Source of the DNA: Mycobacterium sp. EPa45
GTDB taxonomy: Bacteria > Actinomycetota > Actinomycetes > Mycobacteriales > Mycobacteriaceae
Assembly (NCBI RefSeq): GCF_001021385.1
Contig: NZ_CP011773.1
Coordinates: forward strand, 6,014,001-6,078,000
Direction: 5' to 3'
Length of the DNA stretch: 64,000 nt
Positions 18,230 through 27,846 of the stretch are shown one piece after another (the first letter of the stretch is position 1; every line of letters starts with the position of its first letter). The position numbers were made by a program, and so were the translations under genes. Below the pieces are notes generated by a model. That model did not search any database and had not been told where the DNA came from. It saw only the letters and a program-made list of their open reading frames with translations.

Positions 18230-20437
18230 ATGGCGTTAGCAATCTCGATCGAACAGGAGCAGTTGGCGCAGGCCGTCACTCAGTTCGCAGCCCGGCACGC
18301 CCCGATCGACAAGACCCGGGCCGCCCTCGACTCGATCGCAGCAGGGGAATTGCCAACGTGGTGGGAGGAATTCACCGCCAACGGCTTCCACGCGGTGCAC
18401 CTGGCCGAGGAGGCCGGCGGACAGGGTGGAACCCTCGCCGATACCGCGTGTGTGATCGAGGCAGCGGCAGCGGCGCTGCTCCCCGGTCCCCTGCTGAGCA
18501 CCGTGTCCGCCAGTGCCGTGGCCTCCCTCGCCGATGATTCGGCGGCGAAATTGATGGCCGATCTCGCCGGCGGCGCAACGGCTGTGGTGGTACTTCCGGA
18601 AGACTCCGACGTGCGCGCCGTCCCTGACGGTGAGGGCTGGCGACTGACCGGTTCCATCGGCAGCACCCTGGGATTGCTTGGGGCACAATACGTTCTGCTG
18701 GCCGCCCACGGCGAAGACGGCTCGCTGATGTGGTTCGCCCTGGAGTCCGGCGGCCTTGCCGTCGAGCCGCAGCGCGGCACCGATCTGAGCACCGACGTGG
18801 GCGTCCTGGCCCTCGACAACTACCGCGCGGACGCCACGGTGACCGGAATAGATACCGATCGGGCGCGGTGCATCGTCGCTGCACTGACGGCGTGTGCGTC
18901 GGCCGGCACCGTGCGCAAGGGCGTCGAGACCGCGGTGAACTACATTCGCACCCGCGAGCAGTTCGGCAAGCCCGTCGGCTCATTCCAGGCGCTTCAGCAC
19001 AAAGCCGCTGTGCTGCTGGTGAACGCGGAACTCGCGTCGGCGTCGGCGTGGGACGCGGTGCGTGCGGTCGACGAAGGCATCGAACAGCATCGACTGGCGG
19101 CCGCGTCGGCCGCACTGATGGCGGTGTGCGCCGGTCCCGACCTCATGCTCGACGCGCTGCTGATGTTCGGCGCGATCGGCTACACCTGGGAACACGACAC
19201 ACACCTGTACTGGCGGCGCGCCACCAGTCTGGCCGCCTCTGTGGGGTCGACGCCACGCTGGGCCCGTGAAGCGGGCGAACTGGCACGCACGCTCAAGCGT
19301 TCCACCGCGATCAATCTCGGCGATGTCGAATCGGAGTTCCGCGCCCGCATCGCCGAGACGCTTAATCAGGCGCTGACCCTGCGGAACGAGACGCCCACCG
19401 ACGACCGTCGAGCACCCGGGTTGGCGTACGGATCGCAACGTGACCTGCTGGCCGAGGCAGGCTTGGTCGCTCCCCACCTGCCTGCCCCCTGGGGCATCGC
19501 GGCGACACCCGTGCAGCAGGTGATCATCACCGAGGAGTTCGACAAGCGCCCCGATCTCGTGCGGCCCTCGCTCAACATCGCAGAGTGGATTCTGCCGACG
19601 ATCCTCGACAGCGGAACCGATTCGCAGCGTGAACGATTCGCCTGGCCGATGCTGCGCGGGACGCAGCGGTGGTGCCAGTTGTTCAGCGAACCGGGCGCCG
19701 GGTCGGACCTCGCGTCGTTGGGCACCCGAGCCCAGAAGGTCGACGGCGGCTGGCTGATCAATGGACACAAGATCTGGACGTCGTCGGCGCACGTCGCGCA
19801 GTTCGGTGCGATGCTGGCACGCACCGATCCCGACGCGTCGAAACACCGTGGCATCAGTTACTTCCTGGTCGACATGTCGTCCCCCGGTATCGAGATCAGC
19901 CCGATCAAGCAAGCCAGCGGACACTTCGATTTCAACGAGGTCTTCCTCACCGACGTCTTCATCCCCGACGACATGCTCGTCGGGGAGCCGGGACACGGCT
20001 GGGATCTGGCAGTAGCGACCATGGCCGTCGAACGCACCGCGATCGGCAACTACGTCAACATCGACCGGTCGGAGGCGCTCCGGCGGATGGCCGATGCCGA
20101 CGGCCCCGATCACGACACGATCCTGCAGGCCCTGGGCGGTATCGAAGCCCACACGACCGCCATCAAGGCCATGGTCCTGCGCGAGACGCTGCGTCTGGTG
20201 CAGGGGCAGGGCCCAGGCCCGACGTCGAGCATCGCCAAGTATGCGATGGTGCTGCTGCTACGCCGTGCGTCGACCGCCACCCTCGGGCTCACCGGACGCC
20301 TTGCCATGCTGGAGGATTCGGATCCCGAAGTGATCAGGCCCTACTTCGACATGCCGTCCGAGCTCATCGGCGGCGGCACGGCAGAGATTCAGCTGACCAT
20401 CATCGCCTCGATGATCCTCGGCCTGCCACGGAAATAG
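18230..20437 (+). CDS. Fused two-domain acyl-CoA dehydrogenase (FadE34-like)
   Basis: A 735-residue protein made of two consecutive acyl-CoA dehydrogenase domains. The first (about 1-360) has YIRTREQFGKPVGSFQALQHK and ends GAIGYTWEHDTHLYWRRA. The second (about 390-735) has the FAD-binding FSEPGAGSDLASL, KIWTSSAH and the terminal GGGTAEIQ, which carries the catalytic glutamate. This matches the plan of mycobacterial FadE34/ChsE-type enzymes, in which the two subunits of a heteromeric dehydrogenase are fused. Such enzymes oxidise bulky, often steroid- or terpenoid-derived CoA thioesters. Its place between two amidohydrolases supports a role in ring or side-chain catabolism; the substrate is inferred only. 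Confidence 0.87.
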   Translation: MALAISIEQEQLAQAVTQFAARHAPIDKTRAALDSIAAGELPTWWEEFTANGFHAVHLAEEAGGQGGTLADTACVIEAAAAALLPGPLLSTVSASAVASLADDSAAKLMADLAGGATAVVVLPEDSDVRAVPDGEGWRLTGSIGSTLGLLGAQYVLLAAHGEDGSLMWFALESGGLAVEPQRGTDLSTDVGVLALDNYRADATVTGIDTDRARCIVAALTACASAGTVRKGVETAVNYIRTREQFGKPVGSFQALQHKAAVLLVNAELASASAWDAVRAVDEGIEQHRLAAASAALMAVCAGPDLMLDALLMFGAIGYTWEHDTHLYWRRATSLAASVGSTPRWAREAGELARTLKRSTAINLGDVESEFRARIAETLNQALTLRNETPTDDRRAPGLAYGSQRDLLAEAGLVAPHLPAPWGIAATPVQQVIITEEFDKRPDLVRPSLNIAEWILPTILDSGTDSQRERFAWPMLRGTQRWCQLFSEPGAGSDLASLGTRAQKVDGGWLINGHKIWTSSAHVAQFGAMLARTDPDASKHRGISYFLVDMSSPGIEISPIKQASGHFDFNEVFLTDVFIPDDMLVGEPGHGWDLAVATMAVERTAIGNYVNIDRSEALRRMADADGPDHDTILQALGGIEAHTTAIKAMVLRETLRLVQGQGPGPTSSIAKYAMVLLLRRASTATLGLTGRLAMLEDSDPEVIRPYFDMPSELIGGGTAEIQLTIIASMILGLPRK

Positions 20438-20457
20438 CCGGAAAGGACACCGCCCGC

Positions 20458-21651
20458 ATGACTACTGCGCTTCCGTTCAAGTTCTTCGACTGCGACAACC
20501 ATTACTACGAGGCCGAGGACGCGTTCACCCGCTACATCGACCCGAAACTCAAGAAGCGCGCCATCCAGTGGGCACAGCTCGACGGCCGGCAGCGGCTGAT
20601 GGTCGGCGGCAGAGTCAACCGGTTCATTCCCAATCCGACGTTCGACCCGGTCGGGAAGCCCGGCGCGCTTGACGAGTATTTTCGCGGCCGCAATCCCCAT
20701 GGTGCGGACCTGAATTCGCTCTTCGGTGAGCTGGAGCCGATCCGGCCCGAATACCGCAACCGCGACGCGCGTCTGGCGACCATGGACGCGCAGGGCATGC
20801 AGGGCTGCATCATGCTGCCCACGCTCGGCGTCGGCATGGAGCAGGCCCTGCTGCCGGATTTCGACGCGACGGTTGCGACGTTCAAGGCATTCAACCGCTG
20901 GCTGGACGAAGACTGGGGATTCGCCTACCAGGAGCGGATTTTCACCGCTCCATACATCACGATGTGCCGGCCGGCCGAAGCGGTGCGCGAACTGGAGTGG
21001 GCGCTGGAACGCGACGCCCGCTTCATCGTCATGATCCCCGGCCCGATCACCACCGAGGTCGGCATGCGGCCGCCGGGCGACCCGATGTTCGACGAGTTCT
21101 GGCAACTGGCCAACGATTCCGGCATCACGGTGTGTTACCACTCGGGTGAGACCTACTACTCGAAGTTCATGCCGGCCTGGGGTGAATCGGATTACATGAT
21201 GTCGTTCAACGCGCTGCTCGGCTTCCGGAGCCTTTTCAGTGGGGATGCGATCCAGGACACCTTCGCCAACCATCTGCACAACGGGTTGTTCCTGCGGTTT
21301 CCGAATCTGCGAGTGGCGTGCATCGAGAGCGGTTCGACGTGGGTGTTCCACCTGTTCGAGAAGCTGACGAAGTCCTGGGGCCAGATCCCGTTCATCTATC
21401 AGGAGGATCCGCGGGAGACCTTCCGGCGCCACGTCTGGGTGTCACCGTTCTACGAGGACGAACTGGCCAGCCTGCTGAAGCTGATGGGTGACGACCACAT
21501 CCTCATGGGTTCGGACTACCCGCACGTCGAAGGACTGGCCGAGCCGGCGTCCTACATCAAGGACCTGGAGAACTTCGACTACACGCCCGAGCAGTGCCGC
21601 AAGGTGATGCGGGACAACGGGATCGAGCTGTCGGTCCGCCGTCCGGTGTAG
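20458..21651 (+). CDS. Amidohydrolase-2 family metal-dependent hydrolase
   Basis: A 397-residue amidohydrolase with a largely intact active site. The opening FFDCDNHYYE gives the aspartate and one histidine, CYHSGE gives the central histidine, and ILMGSDYPHVEG gives the catalytic aspartate after strand eight. Family members hydrolyse or decarboxylate ring-cleavage products. The ATG at 20458 follows GAAAGGAC. It sits 20 bases after the fused dehydrogenase and pairs with the metal-less homologue at 17354, which suggests a two-component hydrolase. Confidence 0.83.
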   Translation: MTTALPFKFFDCDNHYYEAEDAFTRYIDPKLKKRAIQWAQLDGRQRLMVGGRVNRFIPNPTFDPVGKPGALDEYFRGRNPHGADLNSLFGELEPIRPEYRNRDARLATMDAQGMQGCIMLPTLGVGMEQALLPDFDATVATFKAFNRWLDEDWGFAYQERIFTAPYITMCRPAEAVRELEWALERDARFIVMIPGPITTEVGMRPPGDPMFDEFWQLANDSGITVCYHSGETYYSKFMPAWGESDYMMSFNALLGFRSLFSGDAIQDTFANHLHNGLFLRFPNLRVACIESGSTWVFHLFEKLTKSWGQIPFIYQEDPRETFRRHVWVSPFYEDELASLLKLMGDDHILMGSDYPHVEGLAEPASYIKDLENFDYTPEQCRKVMRDNGIELSVRRPV

Positions 21652-21661
21652 CCGCGGGTTC

Positions 21662-21946
21662 GTGAAGGTCGCCAAGGCCAATCTGGTCGCCATGCTGTTG
21701 GAGGCCGGTGAGGAGAACGCCGCCGTTCTACTCGCCCGCTCCACGCTGCCCGACGAACTCGACACCGACACCGACCTGGAGGTTCTCGTCAGCTTCGGGC
21801 TGGACCCGGAGCAGGTCGACGAGGTGGCTCGCATGGCGATCGGGGCACTCGAGCCCGACGACGTGAACACCCGCCGTCGCCGCGACCTGATGGACAAGAC
21901 CATCTCCCGGCGGTGGGCCGACCTAGTCGACCGCTGGCAGAAGTAG
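21662..21946 (+). CDS. Hypothetical acidic protein
   Basis: A 94-residue, acidic, helical protein starting with GTG at 21662, ten bases after the amidohydrolase stop. It contains LLEAGEENAAVLLARSTLPDELDTDTDLEVL and ends KTISRRWADLVDRWQK. I do not recognise a family. The tight spacing suggests it belongs to the same transcript. Confidence 0.6.
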   Translation: MKVAKANLVAMLLEAGEENAAVLLARSTLPDELDTDTDLEVLVSFGLDPEQVDEVARMAIGALEPDDVNTRRRRDLMDKTISRRWADLVDRWQK

Positions 21947-21986
21947 TCCACTCGCCGAGCGCATCCGCCGAGCGTGCGGGTTATCG

Positions 21987-22454
21987 GTGACAAAACCCGT
22001 CACAACCACCGAAAACCCCCACGCTCGCCACGCTCTGGGCGACCTGGCGCTGGGAGTGCGCTCCGAAAGCCGCGATGTCCCACTGCCGTGGACCGCCGTC
22101 AACCTCACCGACTATTTGTTCGTCCGTCGCGGCCATTACGCGATCACCGAATTGTTCACCCCGAGCGGCGTTTACGGCCGGTGGTCGTGGCGCGGGCTGA
22201 TCGCGTACTTCCTCGGCTTCGCGGCGATGTTGCCGTTCGCTGCGCTGCCGTTCTTCACCGGGCCATTGGGCGCTTGGCTCGGCGGCATCGACGTCTCGTG
22301 GTTGGCAGGACTCGTGGTGTCGGCGGGAAGCTACTTCATCGTCACCCCGAGCGCAGCGATGGGGATCTGCAATTGCTGGCGGCGACGCCCGCAGCGGATG
22401 CGCACCGCCCTGGTCAGGAATATCGTCTGCTCGACGGAGAGTAGGCGGAATCAC
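21987..22454 (+). pseudogene. NCS1-type permease remnant (C-terminal part)
   Basis: The stretch LPWTAVNLTDYLFVRRGHYAITELFTPSGVYG...GLIAYFLGFAAMLPFAALPFFTGPLGAWLGGIDVSWLAGLVVSAGSYFIV resembles the last helices of NCS1 (nucleobase-cation symporter) permeases. The other nine or so helices are absent, so this is a fragment. Its frame runs without a stop into the monooxygenase frame beginning at 22455. It probably marks an old deletion that brought the monooxygenase gene into the island. Homology limits are about 22080-22350. Confidence 0.6.
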
Positions 22455-23764
22455 GTGACAAGTAACAAGAAGTTTCATCTGGGCTGGTTTGCGAATTTCT
22501 GCGTCGACGCGTGGAACGACCAGTGGGGCGCCACCGGTGGCGAGGACTGGTCGGGCAGCTTCTACATCGAGCTCGTGCAGCATCTCGAGCGGGCGAGGTT
22601 CGATTACCTTCTGCTCGAAGACAAGCTGATGGTCTCCGACGCCTACGGCGGAAGCTTCGAGCGTGAACTCAAGCATGCACTGCATTCGCCCAAACACGAC
22701 CCGGCCCCGCTGATCCGTTGCTGGGCAACGTGACCAAGCATCTGGGCCTGGTCGTGACGCTGTCCTCGACGTTCTATCCGCCGTTTCTGCTGGCCCGATT
22801 GTGCAGCACCCTGGACCACCTGACCGGCGGCCGCGTCGGCTGGAACATGGTGACCTCCGCCGAGGATCGCTCGGCGCAGAACTTCGGGCTCGATCACCTG
22901 CCCCGGCATGACGAGCGCTACGCCCGCGCCCACGAGTACGTCGACCTGGTCCGTCAGCTCTGGAGTTCTTGGGAACCCGACGCCGTGGTGCGCGATCGGG
23001 ACACCAACACTTTCGCCGACTACACCAAGGTGCACACGATCGATTTCGAAGGTGAGTATTACCGCAGCCGCGGCCCCCTCAACACCGTGCCATCGCCGCA
23101 GTATCACCCGGTTCTCGCGCAGGCCGGCGGATCACCACAGGGCAAGGACTTCGCCGCCAAGTACGCGGACACCGTCGTCGGGACGGCCGCCGATCCGGAG
23201 GGCATGATCGCCTACCGCGATTACATCCGTTGTCGCGCAGTCGAATACGGGCGCGACCCCGACTCCATCAAGGTGCTGTTCCTGATCACGCCGCATCTAG
23301 CCGACACCGACGATGAGGCCCGAGCGAAATTGAACCGCATCGTCACCAACGATTACTACATCGAGAGGACCCTGGCCCATCTGGCCGCGATTGTCGAGAT
23401 CGACTTCACCAAGTTCGATTTCGACAAGCCGCTTCCCGACGACCTGGAAACCAACGGCGAGAAGGGTTCTCTGGAAGCGTTCATCCAGCGTGGCAGTGGC
23501 AAGACGCTGCGTGAGCTGACCGCGGCGTACCTTTCCACCGACGATGCACTGGTGGGCTCGCCCAGCACGGTCGCTGACAAACTCGAGGCGCTGATGGCCG
23601 AGGTCGGCGGTGACGGATTCCTGATCACCGCCCCGGGCATGCGGCTCACCCGCAAGTACGTCATCGAGGTGGTCGACGGGCTGGTGCCCGAATTGCAGCG
23701 CCGCGGACTTGTTCGCACTCAGTACGACCACACCCTGTTCAAGGACAATCTGCTGTCCTACTGA
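22455..23764 (+). pseudogene. NtaA/SnaA/DszA-family FMN monooxygenase, frameshifted
   Basis: Two frames together encode one flavin-dependent monooxygenase of the NtaA/SnaA/DszA group, which uses FMNH2 supplied by a separate reductase. The first part (GTG 22455 to about 22716) reads FHLGWFANF...YLLLEDKLMVSDAYGGS and ends in KHDPAPLI. The second (from about 22718) reads LLGNVTKHLGLVVTLSSTFYPPFLLARLCSTLDHLTGGRVGWNMVTS to the end. Family alignment expects PLI-P-LLGN, which would need CCC where CC is present at 22715-22716. One lost base therefore breaks the gene, and a stop follows at 22731. Everything else is intact, so the break is recent or a sequence error. Confidence 0.85.
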
Positions 23765-23879
23765 TTCCGCAACGGGATTCTTATATCGCAACGAGAACGC
23801 GGCCAGGCACGTCCCCGGCTGCATGACCTGGTCGTCACGTTGGAGCGCTGAACCGGCCCGGGTGAGGCAAGGTAGGACT

Positions 23880-24665
23880 GTGGATATCAACCTCACCGAC
23901 AAAATCGCGGTCGTAACCGGAGCCAGCAAGGGCATCGGTCTGGCCATCAGCCAGACCCTGGCCGCTGCCGGGGCGCATGTGATTGCCGGCGCCCGACACA
24001 ACAGCACCGAGTTGGCGGCGCTGGAAGTGTCCGGTTCGGCCACCTTCGTCGCTGCCGACCTGGCAACCGCCGACGGGCCACGGGCCGTGGTCGACGCGGC
24101 TGCGCAACGCGGGGGCGTCGACATCCTGGTGAACAACACCGGGGCCGTCACGCCGCGCTTCGAGGGCCTGCTGTCAGTGACCGACGACGACTGGCTGGCA
24201 GGATTGTCGGTGAATTTTCTTTCCGCCGTGCGCACCACGCGGGAATCCATCCCACACATGCTCGGCCGCGGCGGCGGTTCGATCGTGATGATCGGTTCGG
24301 TCAACGCGACGCTGCCGGAATGGAACATCGTCGACTACGGCGCAGCCAAGGCCGCGCTGGCGAACTTCGCCAAAGCCGTCTCGAAGGAGTTCGGCCGCAA
24401 CGGAATCCGCGTCAATACGATCAGTCCCGGCCCGGTGGCCACCCCGCTGTGGCTGGCCGATCACGGAATCGCCGCGCAGTTTGCCGCGGCCAGCGGAGCC
24501 ACCCCCGACCAGGTCGTGGACTCCGTAGTCGCCGGGTCGGCGACCGGGCGCTTCACCACCGCGCAGGAGGTGGCCGACCTCACGCTGTTCCTCGCCGGTG
24601 AGCATTCGGCCAACATCACCGGTTCCGACATTCGCATCGACGGCGGCTACGTCGCCACTCTGTAG
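23880..24665 (+). CDS. Short-chain dehydrogenase/reductase
   Basis: A classical SDR of 261 residues. TGASKGIGLAIS is the cofactor motif, NNTGAV the NNAG-type motif, and SVNA...YGAAK the active site. The ending GSDIRIDGGYVATL is typical of FabG-like enzymes. GTG 23880 is chosen since GGTAGGA lies just upstream. It follows the broken monooxygenase and precedes an alpha/beta hydrolase, in keeping with stepwise oxidation and hydrolysis in the island. Confidence 0.87.
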   Translation: MDINLTDKIAVVTGASKGIGLAISQTLAAAGAHVIAGARHNSTELAALEVSGSATFVAADLATADGPRAVVDAAAQRGGVDILVNNTGAVTPRFEGLLSVTDDDWLAGLSVNFLSAVRTTRESIPHMLGRGGGSIVMIGSVNATLPEWNIVDYGAAKAALANFAKAVSKEFGRNGIRVNTISPGPVATPLWLADHGIAAQFAAASGATPDQVVDSVVAGSATGRFTTAQEVADLTLFLAGEHSANITGSDIRIDGGYVATL

Positions 24666-24682
24666 AAATCCCGAAAGGAACT

Positions 24683-25492
24683 ATGAGCACCAAATTCAAT
24701 TCCGTCATCTTCATCCACGGCCTGTGGATCCACGCCAGCGCCTGGCAGCCGTGGCTGGACTTATTCACCGAAAGGGGTTATGCGGTTTCGGCTCCGGGCT
24801 GGCCCGGAGACGGTGACACCGTTGCCGCGACTCGTGATAATCCGGACCCCCTCAACGACATCGGGATCGAAGACATCGTCAACCACTATGCCGAGACCAT
24901 CGACAAAGGCGGCAAGCATCAAGCCAAGCCGGTCGTCGTCGGTCACTCCTTCGGTGGCCTCATCGCTCAGGAGTTGCTGGCCGGCGGACACGTCGCGGCG
25001 GCCGTCGCGATAGACCCGGCTCCCATCAAGGGTGTCAAGGCGCTGCCCCTGGCGCAGCTGCGGTCGGCCTTCCCAGTACTCGGCAACCCTGCCAACCGGC
25101 ATCGGACCGTGGCACTCAACGCCAAGCAGTTCCGATACGCCTTCGGCAACACCTTGACCGAGCAGGAATCCGACGAGCTGCACGAGATGTGGACGATTCC
25201 GGGCCCAGGCCGCCCACTGTTCGAGGACGCCACCGCCAACTTCCACAAGGACTCGCCGGCCAAGGTCGACACCCACCTCGTCGATCGGGGTCCGCTGCTG
25301 CTGACCTCGGGTAGCGAAGACCACACCGTGCCGCTGAAGGTCACCAAGGAGGTGTACGGCCTGTACGAAAAGGGCGGATCCGACACCGAATTTCACGAAT
25401 TCGAGGGCCGCGGTCACTCGCTGACCATTGACGCGGGCTGGCGTGACGTGGCTGAAGTGGCCCTGGAGTGGTTGGCGCGCAAGGGTTTTTGA
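24683..25492 (+). CDS. Alpha/beta hydrolase
   Basis: A 269-residue hydrolase. FIHGLWIHASAW is the oxyanion-hole strand, VVVGHSFGGLIAQ the nucleophile elbow with serine, TSGSEDHTVP the acid strand and GRGHSLTID the histidine. AAAGGAA precedes the ATG. It follows the SDR by 17 bases and is likely the last gene of the island. Possible roles are ester or lactone hydrolysis; I cannot choose a substrate. Confidence 0.87.
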   Translation: MSTKFNSVIFIHGLWIHASAWQPWLDLFTERGYAVSAPGWPGDGDTVAATRDNPDPLNDIGIEDIVNHYAETIDKGGKHQAKPVVVGHSFGGLIAQELLAGGHVAAAVAIDPAPIKGVKALPLAQLRSAFPVLGNPANRHRTVALNAKQFRYAFGNTLTEQESDELHEMWTIPGPGRPLFEDATANFHKDSPAKVDTHLVDRGPLLLTSGSEDHTVPLKVTKEVYGLYEKGGSDTEFHEFEGRGHSLTIDAGWRDVAEVALEWLARKGF

Positions 25493-25674
25493 CGATGTCC
25501 GGCATCGTCGTGCCGCACGCACAGCGAGGGGCGCCAGCGCAGCCGGGATGCGAATCGCACGCTCCGGCAGTTTTCCTCTGCAGGACGGCCGCCGCGTTCG
25601 CAAGCGGCCACAGGCCACACCGTCGGCCCGGTAAGTTCGTTCTGATCGTGCGCGACCGATGAAGGCGAGAAGCG

Positions 25675-26328
25675 ATGTACGACCTCGAGAACGCGATCCA
25701 CGAGCGCCGCTCCATCCGTCTGTTCCTCCGCGACAGACCGGTGCCCAAGGAGTTGATCACAGAATCGCTGGAGCTCGCGATCCGCGCACCGTCGAACTCC
25801 AACGTCCAGCCGTGGCATGTGGTCTTCGCTTCCGGTCCGGCCCGGGACCGGCTGGCCGAGGCGCTGCTGGAACAGGCCGACATCGAGGCACCGAACGTTC
25901 CTGAACTGCCGGAAGCGTTCGCGCACCTGCGTCGTGAGTTGGGCGCACTGGTTTACGGGGCGATGGGTGTCGCGCGCGACGATGCCGAAGCGCGACGCCT
26001 CGCGGTGCTGCGGAACTGGGAGTTTTTCCGAGCGCCGCTGGCCGGCATCGTGTGTATGCACCGCGACCTGAGCTACGTCGACGCCGTCGGCGTGGGCATG
26101 TTCCTGCAGACCTTCCTTCTCGCGCTCACCGCGCGTGGACTCGGCAGCTGCGTGCAGGTCTCGGTCGCCGGCTATCCCGACGTGCTGCGTGAGCAGCTTG
26201 GCATCGGCGAGGAGATGCGCATCCTGTGCGGTGTCTCGATCGGCTATCCCGATCCCGAGTTCGCCTGCAATCAGCTCAACGTGCCACGCAATCCGCTGGC
26301 GAACAACGTCGTGTTCGTCGACCGTTGA
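25675..26328 (+). CDS. Nitroreductase-family flavoprotein
   Basis: A 217-residue FMN protein. It begins DLENAIHERRSIRLFLRDRPVP and continues APSNSNVQPWHVVFASG, both signature regions of FMN contact in the nitroreductase family, and later MFLQTFLLALTARGLGSCVQ and GVSIGYPDPEF. Members reduce nitro groups, quinones or related compounds with NAD(P)H. It is separated from the island by 180 bases and its stop adjoins the convergent DUF1906 gene. Confidence 0.87.
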   Translation: MYDLENAIHERRSIRLFLRDRPVPKELITESLELAIRAPSNSNVQPWHVVFASGPARDRLAEALLEQADIEAPNVPELPEAFAHLRRELGALVYGAMGVARDDAEARRLAVLRNWEFFRAPLAGIVCMHRDLSYVDAVGVGMFLQTFLLALTARGLGSCVQVSVAGYPDVLREQLGIGEEMRILCGVSIGYPDPEFACNQLNVPRNPLANNVVFVDR

Positions 26329-27087
26329 TCAGCGGGCCAGGCCCCACTGGCCGAAGTCCGGCGCCAGCACGTCGTCGACATCGACGCTGACACCGTCGAT
26401 CACCGCGCCCGGGTCCGATGCGGTGACCACCTCACGCTGAAAGAGCACGGCGGCGGGTTCGCGCACACCGCCCGACCATGCCTTGGTCTGCCACCCCCAG
26501 CGATAGCCGGGTGTCGTGGAATGGCCGACGACGCCGTCGCCGATCGCCCATCCGAGTTGACGGGCGCCGCCGTAGATTCCGGTGCGCTCGACACCGAGAA
26601 CCGAGTTGATGCCCCGAAACCACTGGATGGCCGTGCTCTTCCAGGTGTCGGCGCTGATGTCCTCGTCGACGCTGAAAAAGATCGGCGCCGACGCCGGGCC
26701 ACCCGCCACGCCGTGCAGGCGCAGCGCGGTCTGCGCGTCGGCGACACCGCCGTCGAAGCCGCGGGTGAAGTCCGACGGTGCGTTGGGCCAGCCGGGTTTT
26801 CCGTACTGATAGCAGCTGACGACGTGCAGCCCGGCCGCGATGAGGCCGTCGGTGTACTGGCGGGTGACGGGCTTGAAATCGAAGGTGGCGCCCGGGCGTA
26901 ACTCGGACACGTACACCAGTGCCCCGTCGTAGCCCGCGGCCTTGATCTGTTCCGGCGAAACCTGGCGTACCGCGAAATCGATGAGCCGCAACCCGTCGGC
27001 CGATGCCTTCGGCGCCCCGAGGACGGCGGCTCCGGCCAGCGCCGTCAGCGCATACCGGAAGACGTCGCGCCGACCGAGCTCGGTCAC
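26329..27087 (-). CDS. Tat-exported DUF1906 (Rv2525c-like) protein
   Basis: A 252-residue protein with a twin-arginine signal, LGRRDVFRYALTALAGAAVLGAP, followed by the DUF1906 glycoside-hydrolase-like barrel (LIDFAVRQVSPEQIKAAGYDGALVYVSE and PIFFSVDEDI). The M. tuberculosis homologue Rv2525c is also Tat-exported and linked to cell wall and beta-lactam tolerance. Its start overlaps the stop of the upstream transpeptidase-like gene by four bases, so both envelope proteins are probably made together. Confidence 0.85.
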   Translation of the reverse strand: MTELGRRDVFRYALTALAGAAVLGAPKASADGLRLIDFAVRQVSPEQIKAAGYDGALVYVSELRPGATFDFKPVTRQYTDGLIAAGLHVVSCYQYGKPGWPNAPSDFTRGFDGGVADAQTALRLHGVAGGPASAPIFFSVDEDISADTWKSTAIQWFRGINSVLGVERTGIYGGARQLGWAIGDGVVGHSTTPGYRWGWQTKAWSGGVREPAAVLFQREVVTASDPGAVIDGVSVDVDDVLAPDFGQWGLAR

Positions 27088-27746
27088 GATCGCGCCGTGA
27101 TCAGCGAGGGTTCACCGACCCCGATGGTGATCTGCGGGTTGGCCGCTGGGTCAAGCCAATTCAGTATCGACTTCATCTCCTCGCGCCCGATCGCGACACA
27201 TCCCCATGTGGGATTGCCGTCGGTCACGTGCAGGAAGATTCCGGCTACCTTCCCCGGAATGCGTTGAGGATTGGACGTGATGTTCACCGCGTAGTCGTAG
27301 ACCGGGCCGGAGTCGTAGAGGTTCTCGGCGATGCCCGAGGGTTGGCCGACCGCGCGGACGTGCGTGTTGTAGGTCGGAGACTTTCCGTCCTCGTCCCACC
27401 AGTCCTGATTGGTGGCCTGGAAGTAGGGCATCTTGGTGCCGGGGCTGGGCTGGCGCCCGAAGGCTTGGTCGAATCCGAATGTGCCCTCCGGCGTGCGGTA
27501 GACGCCGTCGGCCGGTGCGCCGACTCCCAATTCGCCGACTTTGGCCGGCGTGGGACCCAGGACGACCTTCCAGTCCTGGCCAACACGCTGGAAAGCGGTC
27601 AGGGTGCCGGTGGTGGAGCTGGCGGCGGGCACGCCCACGACAACCCACTGCGATGACTCCGGTGCGGCGCTCGCCGGTGGGGCCAGCAGCAGGCTCAACA
27701 GCAGTGCCAGGCCGGATCGCACCACGAGGCTCGCCACGGCATTCAT
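27084..27746 (-). CDS. Exported L,D-transpeptidase-like protein (Rv0309 type)
   Basis: A 220-residue exported protein. After a signal peptide (VVRSGLALLLSLLLAPPASAA) it shows YRTPEGTFGFDQAFG and FLHVTDGNPTWGCVAIGREEM, a variant YkuD-like catalytic segment with the conserved cysteine. The architecture and length resemble Rv0309 of M. tuberculosis. Canonical transpeptidases have SHGCVR; here it is TWGCVA, so true crosslinking activity is uncertain. It forms an operon with the DUF1906 gene. Confidence 0.75.
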   Translation of the reverse strand: MNAVASLVVRSGLALLLSLLLAPPASAAPESSQWVVVGVPAASSTTGTLTAFQRVGQDWKVVLGPTPAKVGELGVGAPADGVYRTPEGTFGFDQAFGRQPSPGTKMPYFQATNQDWWDEDGKSPTYNTHVRAVGQPSGIAENLYDSGPVYDYAVNITSNPQRIPGKVAGIFLHVTDGNPTWGCVAIGREEMKSILNWLDPAANPQITIGVGEPSLITARS

Positions 27747-27804
27747 GGTAACCGCAGGGTGTGCGCGATCCGGTGTAGCGAAATGGACTTTTGGGCAGTT
27801 TTGG

Positions 27805-27821
27805 TAGTACTGGACCGTACT
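27805..27821. promoter_or_regulatory. Inverted repeat before the TetR gene
   Basis: TAGTACTGGACCGTACT contains AGTAC and GTACT half sites and lies 26 bases upstream of the TetR start. Its reverse complement shares CAGTAC-GT-C--GTAC with the repeat in front of mmpL at 28468. It is a likely autoregulatory operator. Confidence 0.5.
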
Positions 27822-27846
27822 GCCGTATGCGCTCTATGGTGAGCGC

